Part shown: positions 9,889 to 22,222 of the stretch, one piece after another | Position numbering within the stretch: position 1 is the stretch's first letter | Layout of the letters: each line of letters begins with the position of its first letter | Origin: Paralithodes platypus | Lineage: Eukaryota; Arthropoda; Malacostraca; Decapoda; Lithodidae | DNA: 64,000 bases | Assembly: GCA_032716605.1 (NCBI GenBank) | Contig: CM064480.1 | Location: 28,324,129 to 28,388,128 of the forward strand | Direction: 5' to 3' | The notes under the pieces: generated by a model | The model's database searches: none | What the model saw: the letters and a program-made list of their open reading frames with translations, nothing else | Told to the model about the DNA's origin: nothing | Translations under genes and position numbers: made by a program

Positions 9889-12096
9889 TATTAGTGGCCC
9901 CTCCATCATTGACGAACATGCCTATTACATAAGGCACCCTCTTCAAACCCTCATCCGCCGTAGTTTGAATCTACCGCGCAGAGCATAAAAAATTTGAGGA
10001 GCCTTCATCATGAGCGCACGCGACCTCACTCATGGCTTCAGTCATTATGAATTGGGTTCTCACTACGAAAAAACTTCGTAAAAAATAAAAACAAAAAGAA
10101 AATAAGAATAACTATTCAATAAGCTTTCCATCATATCGTGGATGTAATTGTGTGGATCTTTGACCAGACGCTGATTCAGGTGTCATTCTTCCTTCTCTGC
10201 TCTGTGCTCAGCCTGCCCGGACGTGTCTCCCCACGCTCCGCTGGTTCCGCATTTGTTGCGTCCCTAGTGAGTTTTTTCTCATTTGTTTACTCCGGGATGT
10301 ATCGAGTAAGGTTAGGATATGCGTAGCAGGAGTGTCCTGGGCTAGTTGCCCGCAGTGCAGTGTATTTTGGGTCGTGTGTTTGGGGCATCTATTTCGGGTG
10401 TACCCTCGTGGTCCTGTTGTGGACTTGTGAACTTTTTCACAGTTAGCTAGCTTTGTGATGCAGGCGGCTTTCATTACGCGTTATTATTGCTTCCTTTTAT
10501 CTTTCTGATGAGGTAGCTTATTTTTGCTGACGTTCCCAGCGTATTTGTCTTCACTTAGTGAAGTTTTTTCTGGGTCCCGAGTCAGTTCTTCCCTTGGCCG
10601 GAAGTGTTTGCTACAGTGGTGTCTTGGCGGTGGTTCCTGTTGTGATATAATTCAGTGCTTTTTGTTTATATTCCGACATGTTACTTTTTTCCGTCTGCCT
10701 AGGCCTAGCCAGCCTCTCGTAGCTTTGCCACATGTACAAGTGTTATTGATTTATTTTCTAAATATGTACTACTGTGTCATGTGTGTCCTGGTTTAGTTGT
10801 GTATTGGCTAATTCCACGGACTATTTATGTGTCCTGGGTTAGTTGTGTATTGGCTATTTCCACGGACTATTTTGGGCCCGGCGTTAGTTGTGTTTTGGCT
10901 ATCGCCTCGGTCCTGTGTTGCGTTGAGATGGTATCTGGACGGGGTGGGTTACTTCCGGCGGGTTTTTCTCGGTTACACCGTGAAAAACCCGACTGGTTGC
11001 CGAGTTTTGGCCACGCGTGGTTTTAAAAACAGGCTTGTTTCCCCGGCGAGTGGGTGTCTGTGGCTCTCCAGGACTGCGTCTCTGTGGTGCCTGTTTCAGG
11101 CTCCTTATGAATCCCGGCGGGATGGCTGTACCCATCTAACAGTGTTCATACGGACACGTGTTGTTTGTAGTTTTTTCCCGGTTTTGCAAAGCCAATAAAA
11201 AACTAAGCTGTTGTTGTTTGTTTTTCCTCCCCGGCGATCTTTTACAAAGAAGCGGGGATAGGAACAATTGGGGTTAACTTTATAAACGTAAAATCACACC
11301 CGGCGGGTGCAACCTGGAAGGGTGGGATGAACGAATTTGCAAAATTCAGTTTAGTTGACCAGACAATTGAGGGATGCATTGTGTATCGCCGCCTTCAACA
11401 TACGGCGATTTAGGGCACAATTGGGGTTAACATTTTTTTAAACTTATATTCACACCCGGCGGGTGCTCCTTGGAAGGGTGGGAATAACGAATTTACAATT
11501 CAGTTAGTTAACCAGACAATTGAGGGATACGTTTTGTATCGCCGCCTTCAACATACGGCGATCTAAAAGATACTTCGGGAGAAGTCAGATCTCGTATATT
11601 TGTCAGGCTTCCCAGTTTTTTATCTGCAAGATAATTCGGGGGCCGGCGTCTTTTTAGTTTTTTTTTTCCAAAATTGAATCTTGAAACAAACACCACCGGA
11701 AAGACTAAATCAGTTATAAACGCCATGCTGGTCTTTATATTATGTCAGAGGGTATTCATAAATCTTTTGGAAAAGTTAAGATATTCGGAAATCTTTTACC
11801 TAGGAACCCCACCGCGTAGCGAGCTGTAGTCGTTGAGTATTGCGTCTCGTTACCCGGCGGGTTATTTAACACTTGTGTGCGAACATGTTGGGTTAACCTT
11901 ATGAGCATTAATTCCTGGAAATTTTCTTTTTTTTCCAGAGCTGGGTCCCGGCGGGTCTATACAGAACCTGGAGTAGTTTCCCACCAGTCTCTGTCATGGC
12001 TACCTTTGCCCCTGTCTTTGCTTTGTGCATTACGCCCACCTGTTCAGGTATCCCTATTTTTGCACACACCCTTTGCATTAAATGTGTTAAATGTCT
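9889..12096 (+). repeat. Left copy of 2.1-kb DIRS direct repeat (leader)
   Basis: From TTAGTGGCCCC to the start of ORF1 this matches 17474-19624 in the same orientation with scattered differences. It contains several short palindromic ACCCGGCGGGT boxes (about 11286, 11454, 11852), a T-rich run at about 11650-11670 and repeated segments ending TTCAACATACGGCGA. The small reading frames within it are not conserved between copies. Confidence 0.85.
11926..11940 (+). promoter_or_regulatory. Candidate 3' splice site before DIRS ORF1
   Basis: A strong pyrimidine tract ending in CCAG (TTTCTTTTTTTTCCAG) lies about 55 bp upstream of the ORF1 ATG. This is a good acceptor consensus and could join a spliced leader to ORF1. 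The matching place in the right repeat has lost it and carries tandem ATGAGCATT units instead. Use of this site is inferred. Confidence 0.4.
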
Positions 12097-14156
12097 CGAC
12101 CGCTCAAGGGGTCTGTGGGTTATGAGGAACTGTACCTTTTGCTCTCAATTAAGCCATGAAGTGCTTCAAGACAATGATAAGACCGCAGCGGTCGCTTTAC
12201 GGGAGGTCAGGCAGCAGATGACCACTTATACTACTACCGTGGCTCATAAGTCACTTCAATGCGATAACGTACCTCTTTGGGATAAGTTACTAATTGAGCA
12301 CCCCCCCATTAAACGTCCCTCTAGAGTAACTGCACGAAGGTCGGCAGAGACTGGACAGGGTCTTACACTTTCTCCAGCCCCAGGCACATCTAAGAGACAG
12401 CGAGAACCTACGCCCCCGGTGGCAGCGTCACGGGCGCGGTCCAGGTCCAGGTCCCCTCTTCGGCAGCAGCCGCCTAGTCTCTCGTCTTCGCCGGCGAGTA
12501 AGAAGAGCAAGACAGAGGGATCCACCAGTGGTTATAGCGAGAAATCGTCAAAATCCAAAGGCAGTTCTAGGTCGCACCGGAGCCACAAATCTTCTAGAAG
12601 AGACTCACATGATCGAAAGGCCTCCCGGCGTTCACCGGAGTCTAGTGCCTCTCATCATACCTCTACCCCCGACAAAGCTAGTATTCAATCGGATGAGGCT
12701 AGTGTAGTGTCAGCAACCAAAGATAGTTTGCCAATTAGTATTCTAACCTTAGAATTGGAGAGTTCGGTGGACAGTGATCGTCCTATTGAGAGTGTATCGG
12801 ACTCCCAAGGGAGTGCAGGCCAAGGCCTAGGTGTATGGCGTTTTTCTCGACCAGGGACTGAAAGCCCACGTCTGGCTCAAGATACACAAACAGTGGCTGA
12901 TGTCCACCGGGACGCGGCGATCCCATCATCCATTCCCGACTTGTCTTGGCAACGCGACGGGACTCCGGCTTCGGCGGAATCCTCTCACGGGGGAGCCAGA
13001 TGACAAAGACGAGGTATCAATAATCTCGGACATGGAAGTGCAAGAGTCGGGTTCAGTTTTAGACGACGCACAGGATCGGAATGATTCACCTCTGAGTTCG
13101 TCATCAACCAAATATGTCACGGCAGAAGAAATAGATGGTTTACTGGTTAATGCTCTAACTAAATTTTTGGGCCAACAGCCGGAGACTCCTACAGTGGACC
13201 GGGGAGCTTCCATGACAGGTTCCAATGTTCGGCCTCTGATGATTTCTATTGCTTTGACTAAGATTCCTCACCCTCCCTCTATATCACCATCTGTGGTCAC
13301 TAGGCCTGCTTCGGCGGCACTCACCACTTCTAGTGTAAGGGTTATAACGGATGTGAATCCACCCCCATTAGATAAAGCACCAATAAAGAAGGTAGCAATG
13401 CCCCTCTTATACGGTCCAGACGAATCATGGGTACAATTGATCCCCACTAAACCAGAGGTCGCTCAACCCACCTTGTCAGGGGAACTTCCAGTGCCACGAG
13501 AGTGGGTAATCCAAGGCAATAAATCTAAACAGTTACGAGCCTTGGATTCTTTGGGTAATGTACTAGATGTTAATGTTAAGGCCATTCCTAACTATTATCA
13601 CCAGGACTATTTTGTATATACTGCTACACCTGCCCTGCCCCCTGCCTCAGCTTCAAAACTGTTTTCTGACTGGTCCAAGCATGATGGTTTTAATGACATA
13701 AAAACTCTGTCAGCTCTCACTCCAGAACTAGATTTGCAAACTGTCACAGACTCAGCCGCTAATCCATTGTTGAAGGTGGGGGAGTTGGGCCCGGGACCTT
13801 GGGTGGAATGGGAGACGGAGGCTCAGAACTTTGCGACCACCTTCACCTCAAAATCTTCCCACCAAATTCCTCACAATAGTCATTCTTGGTTCTCTATGCC
13901 AGTGTGTTCTGCCGGCGGAGTCCCTTCGGCTTTGTTTGCTTTCTTAGCTGCCCCTAAAATCAATCTATGTGAACTCAAGGACCCTTTCACTACTCCTACC
14001 CCAACTCACCTAGACCGGGAATTTAGGCTACGAGGGAAAGCGTTTAGACTTTTCTCTCAGTACATTGTGACGCACCAGATGGCAAAATCAATGCTCCAAT
14101 CCACTCAGGCAATCGCAGACGCGGATGCCAGAAGGTCGGTTGAACTATCTCGGTGA
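11996..14156 (+). pseudogene. DIRS ORF1, gag-like protein, frameshifted
   Basis: The ATG at 11996 opens a Cys/His-rich segment (LCIKC, then CTFC) resembling the zinc-binding N-terminus of DIRS ORF1 proteins. A long Arg/Ser-rich region follows (about 12400-12640, SRSRSRSP-type), then an acidic region. The first frame closes at 13003. The continuing frame is entered at about 12985, where a run of five G is a likely indel site. It continues to a TGA at 14154-14156, after which the same frame stays open into pol, so that stop is probably a CGA-to-TGA change. The role would be nucleic-acid binding and particle formation, by analogy. Confidence 0.7.
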
Positions 14157-16548
14157 TTGCTCCTTCAGACGTCGATTCAGGCGTTGGGTGACATCCGCAC
14201 AGCCTTGCTTGAGGCGGTCCGGGCGAGACAAGATCTCAGAATGTCCTTGGTACGGAAACTTCCTGATCGAATTGCGAATCAGGTGGTCATGTCACCAGTG
14301 CTCACTCCCTCTTTAATGTCCCCTGATGTGTGGAGAACTGTGTTTAATATGGCTCAAGCCTTTAAACATAGTCCCGCCCCTTCTAAGAAACCTGCCTTTA
14401 ACTTCCCCAAACCCAAGCCAGTCGCAAAAGCACAGCCGGGGGATCTAAGCCCTTTCATCTACCTGCATCCTCCTCCCCCCAAGGTCAGTACAGGTATAGA
14501 CAGGGTAAGTTTACAGGTCAGAAAGGACGAGGCTATAACAAACCAGGTCAGGGCTCGTCTTCTGCCAACGCCGGCCAGCCGGCTAAGCGTCCACCACCAC
14601 CACCTCCACCACCATCAAAAAACTAAAGTCTCTCTCACTCCCGGGGCCGGTTTCAAGGCGGGTGGATCCGAGGGTAGTACAGCCGGCGAACCCTTGTCTG
14701 CTAACGGGGTCGTTCCGAACGTGTCACCAAGCATGGCCGTAAACACTTGGGCAAGGATGGTGGCACGCAAAGGCATCAATTGGCAGTGGCTCCGGCGACC
14801 TCGTTTACGTCAGCCGACTACGGCGAATCTAGTTTCATTAGAGGTGGAGTCACTGGTCAAGGAAATGATAGCCAAGAATGTCATCATCCCGGTCCCTCAA
14901 AATTACCCAGTCTTCACATCCAAGCTATTTTTGGTACCCAAAAGGGACAGTGTTCAGATGAGACCCGTCGTAGACCTGTCGTATCTGAACCTTCACATTC
15001 ACAACGAGTCATTCAGGATGTTAACTGTACACCAAATCAGGCTAACACTTCCGCCGGGAGGATGGATGTGTTCCTTAGACCTGACAGACGCTTATTGGCA
15101 CGTCTCGGTAAACAAAAGATTTCAAAGATTTCTGGCCTTACGGATCAGGCATCAAACTTATGTTTTTCAGAGGATGCCATTCGGGTTGAACCTGGCACCT
15201 CGCTTATTCACAAAATTAGTCTGGCAAGCCCTGATGCCATTGTTAAAACAAGGGATCAGGATTTTGTGGTACCTAGACGACTGTCTAGTGGTGGCAGAGA
15301 CGGAGCAAGTATGCATAAATCATGTCAACATAACTTTAAAACATGTCAAAACTCTAGGGTTCAAGGTAAATCTGGTAAAGTCAAACCTTGTTCCCTCACG
15401 AGTAGTTCAGTGGATAGGGCTGGTTTGGGACACAGCTGCTCTCACTCTGATTCAGAGTGTGGACAATCGAAACATATTTCGCAGGAAACTGTTCCTGTTC
15501 CTTCACAGTCTGACTACGACCCGGAGAATCTGGGAGTCTCTGGTCGGCTCTCTCAACTGGATTCAACTAACTGTAATGTTGGGCCGGTTGAAAGTAAAGC
15601 GTTTAATATTGGAGGGCAACAAATATTTTTCACTATTGCCGGCGGACAAATTATGGCCCATACCAAAATTAATCCACAACTTACTAGCGGTCTGGGCGAA
15701 GAGGGAAATGTTGCACTCAGTAATGTCATGGACCTCTCCTCCGCCGACGGTATGGGTAGACACGGATGCGTCAGGAACGATAGGTTGGGGTTTTCAGTCA
15801 AACCAAAGGGCACCAGGGTCAAGGGCTTTGGTCCCATTTAGAAATCTCCCACATCAATGTCAAAGAATTACTAGTCCCCTTATATTTCCTTCAGGCTCAC
15901 GGCTCTACTTTACGGGGCAAGTCGGTGGCCTTCAGAATGGACAATCTGAATGCGGTTCACTGTATTCAGAAACAAGGGTCAACGAGATCTCGGAAGTTGC
16001 TAAACGTGTCAGAAGAGATTTTTATTCTAGCCAACAGGCTGGACATTCATCTTCACGCATCTTATCTCCCAGGCATAGCAAACGTCTGGGCAGACGCTCT
16101 GTCTCGGAGACAGAGCACAAGAGTAGAATGGGCGCTCAAGCAACCCATTTTCAACCAAATGATTGCAGAGCTTTACCATCCACAAGTGGATCTGTTCACG
16201 TCCGAGGAGACTCACAAACTCCCACTGTACCTCACCCGCCGGACGATAACGCCGGCAGGGGGGCCAGACGCCCTGGTGACAGACTGGAATAGGTGGAGTT
16301 CCATCTATCTGTTTCCGCCGCCAGACGCGTCTCTAATGTGCCATGTAGTAAACAAACTACGAGATTATTGGGTCTCAGTCTCGATAATCGCGCCCCTGTG
16401 GCCGGCGCAGTTGTGGTACCAGCAATTGAAAACGTGGTGCCCGCACCCGGTGTCGCTCCCGGTCGGGTTTTTCCACTTAGACACGATTGGCAACCTAGCG
16501 ACCTCGCTGACTTTTGCATTATGGACATTCAGGAGGCCAAGTGGCTAG
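14157..16548 (+). pseudogene. DIRS reverse transcriptase and RNase H, frameshifted
   Basis: RT motifs appear in order: LFLVPKRDS (about residue 256 counting from 14157), SLDLTDAYWHV, FGLNLAPRLF and the catalytic YLDD (15270-15281, about residue 372). RNase H follows with VDTDASG (about residue 534). A frameshift near 15820 moves the rest of RNase H (WSHLEISHINVKELL, then WADALSR) into another frame, open to 16548. After it comes the VDLFTSEETHKLP segment commonly seen downstream of RNase H in DIRS elements. The frame is continuous with ORF1 upstream apart from one TGA. The enzyme would copy element RNA to DNA; this copy cannot make it intact. Confidence 0.88.
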
Positions 16549-17444
16549 CACCGTATGGTAGAGACGTGACCAATAAATTCATGAATCAATATACTCAGTC
16601 TACAAAACGACAGTATCAATCACATTGGCAAGCCTTTACTTCTTGGATCCTTAGGACAGAACAAACTGTGCCCTCGGTGGCTTTAGTTTTTAATTATTTA
16701 AATTATCTGTTCGAGCAGAAACGTTTATCTGTGGTAACATTAAAAAATCACTTAACAGCGATCAGGATGCCATTTTGGGACCTTACCGGTCTCACCATAC
16801 CAGTCGCGGAGGAAACAGGTTTTATGAGGGCATGTTTTAAACTCCGTCCACCTCCCCGTCAGCTCATGCCTACTTGGTCTCTGGACAAAGCATTGTCATT
16901 ACTTCATTCCCGTCTGTACCAAAATACTGCAGATTTTACATTACTATTAAAAAAGGCAGTATTCCTTTTGGCTTTGGCCACCGGGAACAGAGTGTCTGAG
17001 CTGGCGGCGATGAGCAACACACCTAATTGCCTCAGGTTTGGTAGGCTTAATGAGTGTATTCACATTGCACCTTCCCCAGGGTTCATAGCCAAGAATGAGC
17101 ACAGTGAACACGTGTTTTCAGAGTTCACGGTGCCGGCATTGAAAAGGGGAAAGGTGCACCATAATTTATGTCCAGTGCAGGCTCTAACCAAATATTTGAG
17201 AGTAGCTCCTCTAAACCCCCAGGGTGCTTTATGGGTAGCAAGTACGGGTAAGCGCTTGCTGAAACGTAGAATGGCTTCTCTTTTGGTCGAGGTCATTAAA
17301 GAGAGTAATCCCGGCGTTGTGGGTAGGGCCCACGATTTACGCAAATGGGCAGCCTCTTTGCGTTTCCTTAACAATTTTTCTGTGGAAGATATTACGTCCA
17401 CACATTTGTGGGCCTCTAATCATACGTTTTTGACTCGATTATAG
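16293..17444 (+). pseudogene. DIRS tyrosine recombinase, catalytic Tyr out of frame
   Basis: A 383-aa frame overlaps the end of the RT/RNase H frame by about 250 bp. The core-binding half (YTQSTKRQYQSHWQAF, about residue 100) is followed by the catalytic Arg in TGNRVSELA (about residue 233) and the HxxR box RAHDLRKW (about 346-349). The frame stops at TRL, just before the expected nucleophile. Shifting one base gives a Tyr followed by a basic tail, so a one-base indel near 17430-17440 probably removed it. The upstream start is uncertain, because no other feature decides between start codons. The family integrates circular DNA by strand exchange without staggered target cuts. Confidence 0.82.
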
Positions 17445-17473
17445 GTTTAAGAAATTATTAAGAAAACCTAATA

Positions 17474-19624
17474 TTTAGTAGTGGCCCCGTAATCATTGAC
17501 GAACATGCCTATTACATAAGGCATCCTCTCCAAACACTAAACCGCCGTAGTTTGAATCTACCGCGCAGAGCATTTAAAATCTGAGGAGCCTTCATCATGA
17601 GTGCACGCGACCTCACTCATGGCTTCAGTCATTATGAATTGGGTTCTCACTACGAAAAAACTTCGTAAAAAATAAAAAAACAAAAAGAAAATAAGAATAA
17701 CTATCCAATAAGCTTTCCATCATATCGTAGATGTACTTGTGTGGATCTTTGACCAGACGCTGATTCAGGCGTCATTCTTCCTTCTCTGCTCTGCGGTCAG
17801 CCGGCCCGGACGTGTCTCTCCACGCTCCGCTGGTTCCGCATTTGCTGCGTCCCTAGTGAGTTTTTTCTCATTTGTTTACTCCGGGATGTATCGAGTAAGG
17901 TTAGGATATGCGTAGCAGGAGTGTCCTGGGCTGGTTGCCCGCAGTGCAGTGTATTTTGGGTCGTGTGTTTGGGGCATCTATTTTGGATGTACCCTCGTGG
18001 TCCGGTTGTGGACAGGTGAACTTTTTCACAGTTAGCTAGCTTTGTGATGCAGGCGGCTTTCATTACGCGTTATTGCTTCCTTTTATCTTTCTCATGAGGT
18101 AGCGTATTTTTGCTGACGTTCCCAGCGTATTTGTCTTCACTTAGTGAAGTTTTTTCTGGGTCCCGAGTCAGTTCTTCCCTTTGCCGGAAGTATTTGCTAC
18201 AGTGGTGTGTTGGCGGTGGTTCCTGTTGTGATATAATTCAGTGCTTTTGTTTATATTCCGACATGTTAATGTTATCCGTCTGCCTAGGCCTAGCCAGCCT
18301 CTCGTAGCTTTACCACATATACAAGTGTTATTGATTTATTTTCTAAATATGTACTACTATGTGATGTGTGTCCTGGTTTAGTTGTGTATTGGCTAATTCC
18401 ACGGACTATTTATGTGTCCTGGGTTAGTTGTGTATTGGCTAATTCCACGGACTATGTTGGGCCCGGCGTTAGTTGTGTTTTGGCTACGCCTCGGTCCTGT
18501 GTTGCGTTCAGATGGTATCTGGACGGGGTGGGTTATTTCCGGCGGGTTTTTCTCGGTTACACCATGAAAAAACCCGGCTGGTTGCCGAGTTTTGGCCACG
18601 CGTGGTTTAGAAACAGGCTTGTTTCCCCGGCGAGTGGGTGTCTGTGGCTCCCCAGGACTGCGTCTCTGGGGTGCCTGTTTCAGGCTCCTTCTGATTCCCG
18701 GCAGGTTGGCTGTACCCATCTAACAGTGTTCATACGGACATGTGTTGTTTGTAGTTTTTTCGGTTTTGGCAAAGCCAATATAAAACTATGCTGTTGTTGT
18801 ATTTCCTCCCCGGCGATCTTTTACAAAGATGTGGGGTTAGGAACAATTGGGGTTAACTTTTAAACTTTAAATCACCCGCCGGCGCAACCTGGTACGGTGG
18901 GATGACCGAATTTGCAAAATTCAGTTTAGTTGACCAGACAATTGAGGGATGCATTGTGTATCGCCTCCTTCAACATACGGCAATTTAAGGCACAATTGGG
19001 GTTAACGTTTTTTAAACTAATTTTCACACCCGGCGGGTGCTCCCTGGAAGGGTGGGAATAATGAATTTACAATTCAGTTAGTTAACCAGACAATTGAGGG
19101 ATACGTTTTGTATCGCCGCCTTCAACATACGGCGATCTAAAAAGATACTTCGGGAGAAGTTAGATCTCGTATATTTGTCAGGCTTCCCAGTTTTTGATCT
19201 ACGAGATAATTCGGGGGCCGGCGTCTTTTTTTTTTTTTTTTTTTTCCAAAATTGAATCTTGAAACAAACACCACCGGAAAGACTTAATTAGTTATAAACG
19301 CCAGGCTGGTCTTTATATATTATCTCAGAGGGTATTCATAAATCTTTTGGACAAATTAAGATATTCGGAAATCTTTTACTTAGGAAACCCCACCGCGTAG
19401 CGAGCTGTAGTCGTTGAGTATTACGTCTCGTTACCCGGCGGGTTATTTAACACTTGTGTGCGAACATGTTTGGGTTAACCTTATGAGCATTAATTATGAG
19501 CATTATGAGCATTATGAGCATGGCTACCTTTGCCCCGGTTTTTGCTTTATGCATTACGCCCTCCTGTTCAGGTATCCCTATTTTTGCGCACACCCTTTGT
19601 ATAAAATGTGTTAAAATGTCTCGT
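17474..19624 (+). repeat. Right copy of 2.1-kb DIRS direct repeat
   Basis: It starts TTAGTAGTGGCCCC about 30 bp after the recombinase ORF and tracks the left copy into the ORF1 region (CATGGCTACCTTTGCC at about 19519). It then leaves ORF1 at about 19624. Near 19490-19520 an ATGAGCATT unit is repeated in tandem where the left copy has the splice-site-like tract. Confidence 0.85.
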
Positions 19625-20872
19625 TTGGTGTGGGTTACCTCTCCGGCGTTTTTTCTCGTTGCTTAGAGAACACCGTTTTTGTTTACCGAGTTTTAGTCAG
19701 CATGGCTCAAAATAGGTAAGTTACCCCGACGAGTTTGGTCGCTTGAGGGCTCATAAGAAACTGCGTTTTCTGTGGTCGAGCCTGGGATCAGGCTTCCTGT
19801 GTTATTCATTGCTTTATGCATTACGCCCTCCTGTAATGTATAGTTTAGTGTGGTTACCTTTCCGGCGTTTTTCTCGTTGTACCGAGAACACCGTTTTTGT
19901 TTACCGAGTTTTAGTCAGGATGACTAAAATAGGTAAGTAACCCCGACGAGTTTGGTCGCTTGAGGGCTCATCAGAAACTGCGTTTTCTATGGTCGAGCCT
20001 GGGATCAGGCTTCCTGGTTTATTCCCGTCGAGGGGGGCTCCACACAGTTTTCTAGGTGATCAGGCTGACACCTGTTGGACTTGGTTTTCTCTGCTTTTCA
20101 AAGCCATTGAAACAATGCTGTCTGTTTGTTTGGTCTTTACCTCCCGGCGACCTTTTTACAAAGAGGTCTGGGGCAGGTATAATTGGTTTGACATTGCATA
20201 TAAAACCCGGCGGTTGTACCTTCGGGTGGTTATATTAACGGATTTGCGATTCGAGATAATTTGCCAAACAATTGATTGATACAATAGGGTATCACAGCCT
20301 TCAAGACGGCGATCTATGAGGGCTTCTGGGAGAAGCCGGATTAGAGATTAAGATAGGCTTAGACTTTTTATGGGATAAAAAGATGCCTGAATCTTACTAG
20401 TGTCTCAAGTGTAAAGGGATACTTGAAAGACTTCATCTTTAATAAAGATATGCTTCATCTTTATGAGGATTAAGAAGTTATTCTTAATTCTTTTGGACAG
20501 GCGAAAGATATGCTGAAATCTTCAATAAGCCATTGAAACAATGCCGTTTGTTTGTTTAGTCTTTCCCTCCCGGCGACCTTTTTACAAAGAGGTCTGGGGC
20601 AGGTACAATTGGTTTGACATTGCATATAAAACCCGGCGGTTGTACCTTTGGGTGGTTATATTGACTGATTTGCAATTCGCGATCTTTGTATTTCCTCTCC
20701 TGCGATCTTTTACAAAGAAGTGGGGTTAGGAACATTTGGGGTTAACTTTTAAACTTTAAATCACCCGGCGGGTGCAACCTGGAAGGGTGAGATGCCCGAA
20801 TTTGCAAAATTCAGTTTAGTTGACCAGACAATTGAGGGATACGTTTTGTATCGCCGCCTTCAACATACGGCG
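19625..20872 (+). repeat. Extra tandem leader-like modules at DIRS right end
   Basis: Two ~222-bp units (starting about 19627 and 19849) share TTTACCGAGTTTTAGTCAG and a perfect donor-like AGGTAAGT (about 19714 and 19929). Two copies of a segment containing CGACCTTTTTACAAAGAGGT follow (20145 and 20571). Between them (20340-20520) lies AT-rich sequence with serial hairpins built on ATCTTTAATAAAGAT-type repeats. The last piece repeats 18796-18960 and stops inside TTCAACATACGGCGA at the junction with a GA microsatellite. Confidence 0.7.
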
Positions 20873-21183
20873 AAGAGAGAGAGAGAGTTACCCACTCTCC
20901 CTCTCGCTGTTACGCTTCGTACAATGCGTCGCACAGGTGCACCAACACAGGCAACACGGCTGTAGGTGGAGCAGCCTGGCCAGGTAGTCTCTCTCAGGGT
21001 ATCTTTGACAACGGCCGACTAAGCACCTCTCCATCCCTTCCCATCAGATCCTCCACTTTCTTAACTTTAGGATCAAGTGAAGTGACCTAAAATTAATGGG
21101 AGTAACTGGTACTGTGGTGCTTCGTACTTATAATTCGTCATATAGCTAGGTCATGCTTCGTATAATGTAGATCGGAAAATAAA

Positions 21184-21312
21184 ATGGAATTTTTCATGTT
21201 TTTCTTTTATTTGCCCTTCCTAGTTTTTACAATTTCTTCTCTCGGTGAAAGATGTCGTGGCAAAATAATTGACAATTCGATTTCTTTAAATTTTTCACAC
21301 ACACAAATTTAG
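21184..21312 (+). other. Repeat-borne 42-aa frame with signal-peptide-like start
   Basis: ATG, then a hydrophobic stretch of about 18 residues (FFMFFFYLPFLVFTISSL), then a polar tail ending in FSHTQI. The same 42-aa frame is open at 44042-44170, 50752-50880 and 57171-57299. It is broken by indels at 27514 and about 53952. The hydrophobic start resembles a secretion signal, but it may be chance in T-rich repeat DNA. Confidence 0.3.
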
Positions 21313-22188
21313 ATCCTCCCGAAGAAAAAAGGTTCATCGCCAACTCAAGTCGTATAGCAGAATTTATTTTTGGTGAATCGTCTGACTGGAGTGGTCGTAG
21401 CTCTCGGATCGAAGTATTTCCGATTGATCCCAATTCCACCAACTCACGTTGGACAGCAGAAGATCGCCTAAAGATTTGTGCGTGAAAATCACGACAGGGA
21501 CCCGCACAGCGGCGACGCCGCAGAAGCCCGACCAAGTAGTCTCTCTCTAGATGGAGCAGCTCTGCCAGGTAGTCGCTAGGTCATGCTTTGTTTAATGCGT
21601 CGTCTACTGTCCTAGGTCATGCTTCGTATAATGTGTCGCACCCCCAGTCAGACGCCTCACCAAAAATAATCCCACAAAAATCTCTCTGGGTGGGAGCAGC
21701 CCGGCCAGGTAGTACCTCCTAAAAATTGTCTCTCCTAAAATTTTGTCTCTCATAAATTTTTGTGGGTGAGTCACCGCAGGAGCCCGGCCAGTTAGTCTCT
21801 CTCCACTGTAGGTGGAGCAGCCCGGCCAGGTAGTCGCCTCTCTGGGTGGAGCAGCCCGGCCAGGTAGTCTCTCTCTGGGTATCTTTGACAACAGCCGACT
21901 AAGCACCTCTCCATCCCCTCCCATCAGATCCTCCACTTTCTTAACTTTAGGATCAAGTGAAGTTACATATAATTAATGGGAGTAACTGGTACTGTGGTGC
22001 TTCGTACTTATAATTCGTTGTATAGTTAGGTCATGCTTCGTATAATGTAAATCGGAAAATAAAATGGAATTTTTCATGTTTTTCTTTTATTTGTCCTTCC
22101 TAGTTTTTACAATTTCTTCTCTCCTAAATTTTTGTAGGTGAAAGATCGTTTCATAACCCAATCGAGGGGCCGAATACGGTCTCGTGTG

Positions 22189-22222
22189 TGCCTGTGTTGG
22201 CACAGGTGCACCAACACAGGCA
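22189..22222. repeat. Perfect 12-bp inverted repeat (hairpin) in mosaic module
   Basis: TGCCTGTGTTGG and its reverse complement are separated by 10 bp. The same structure recurs at about 31174, 33529, 52734, 55943 and 59153, with one mismatch near 32796. The LINE at 46855 sits inside another copy. Confidence 0.85.

Larger units (their letters stand above)
9889..20872 (+). mobile_element. DIRS-like tyrosine-recombinase retrotransposon, broken, with second partial unit
   Basis: One unit runs from 9889 to about 17473: a 2.1-kb leader, a gag-like ORF, RT-RNase H and a tyrosine recombinase, with no DDE integrase and no LTR TG...CA ends. About 30 bp after the recombinase ORF, the leader starts again (17474) and continues into the first codons of ORF1 (to about 19624), followed by extra leader-like modules to 20872. 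DIRS-group elements use a tyrosine recombinase and have unusual terminal repeats, direct or inverted depending on clade. Three frame breaks and a stop make this copy inactive. No methyltransferase domain was seen. Clade (PAT-like or other) is unresolved. Confidence 0.85.
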
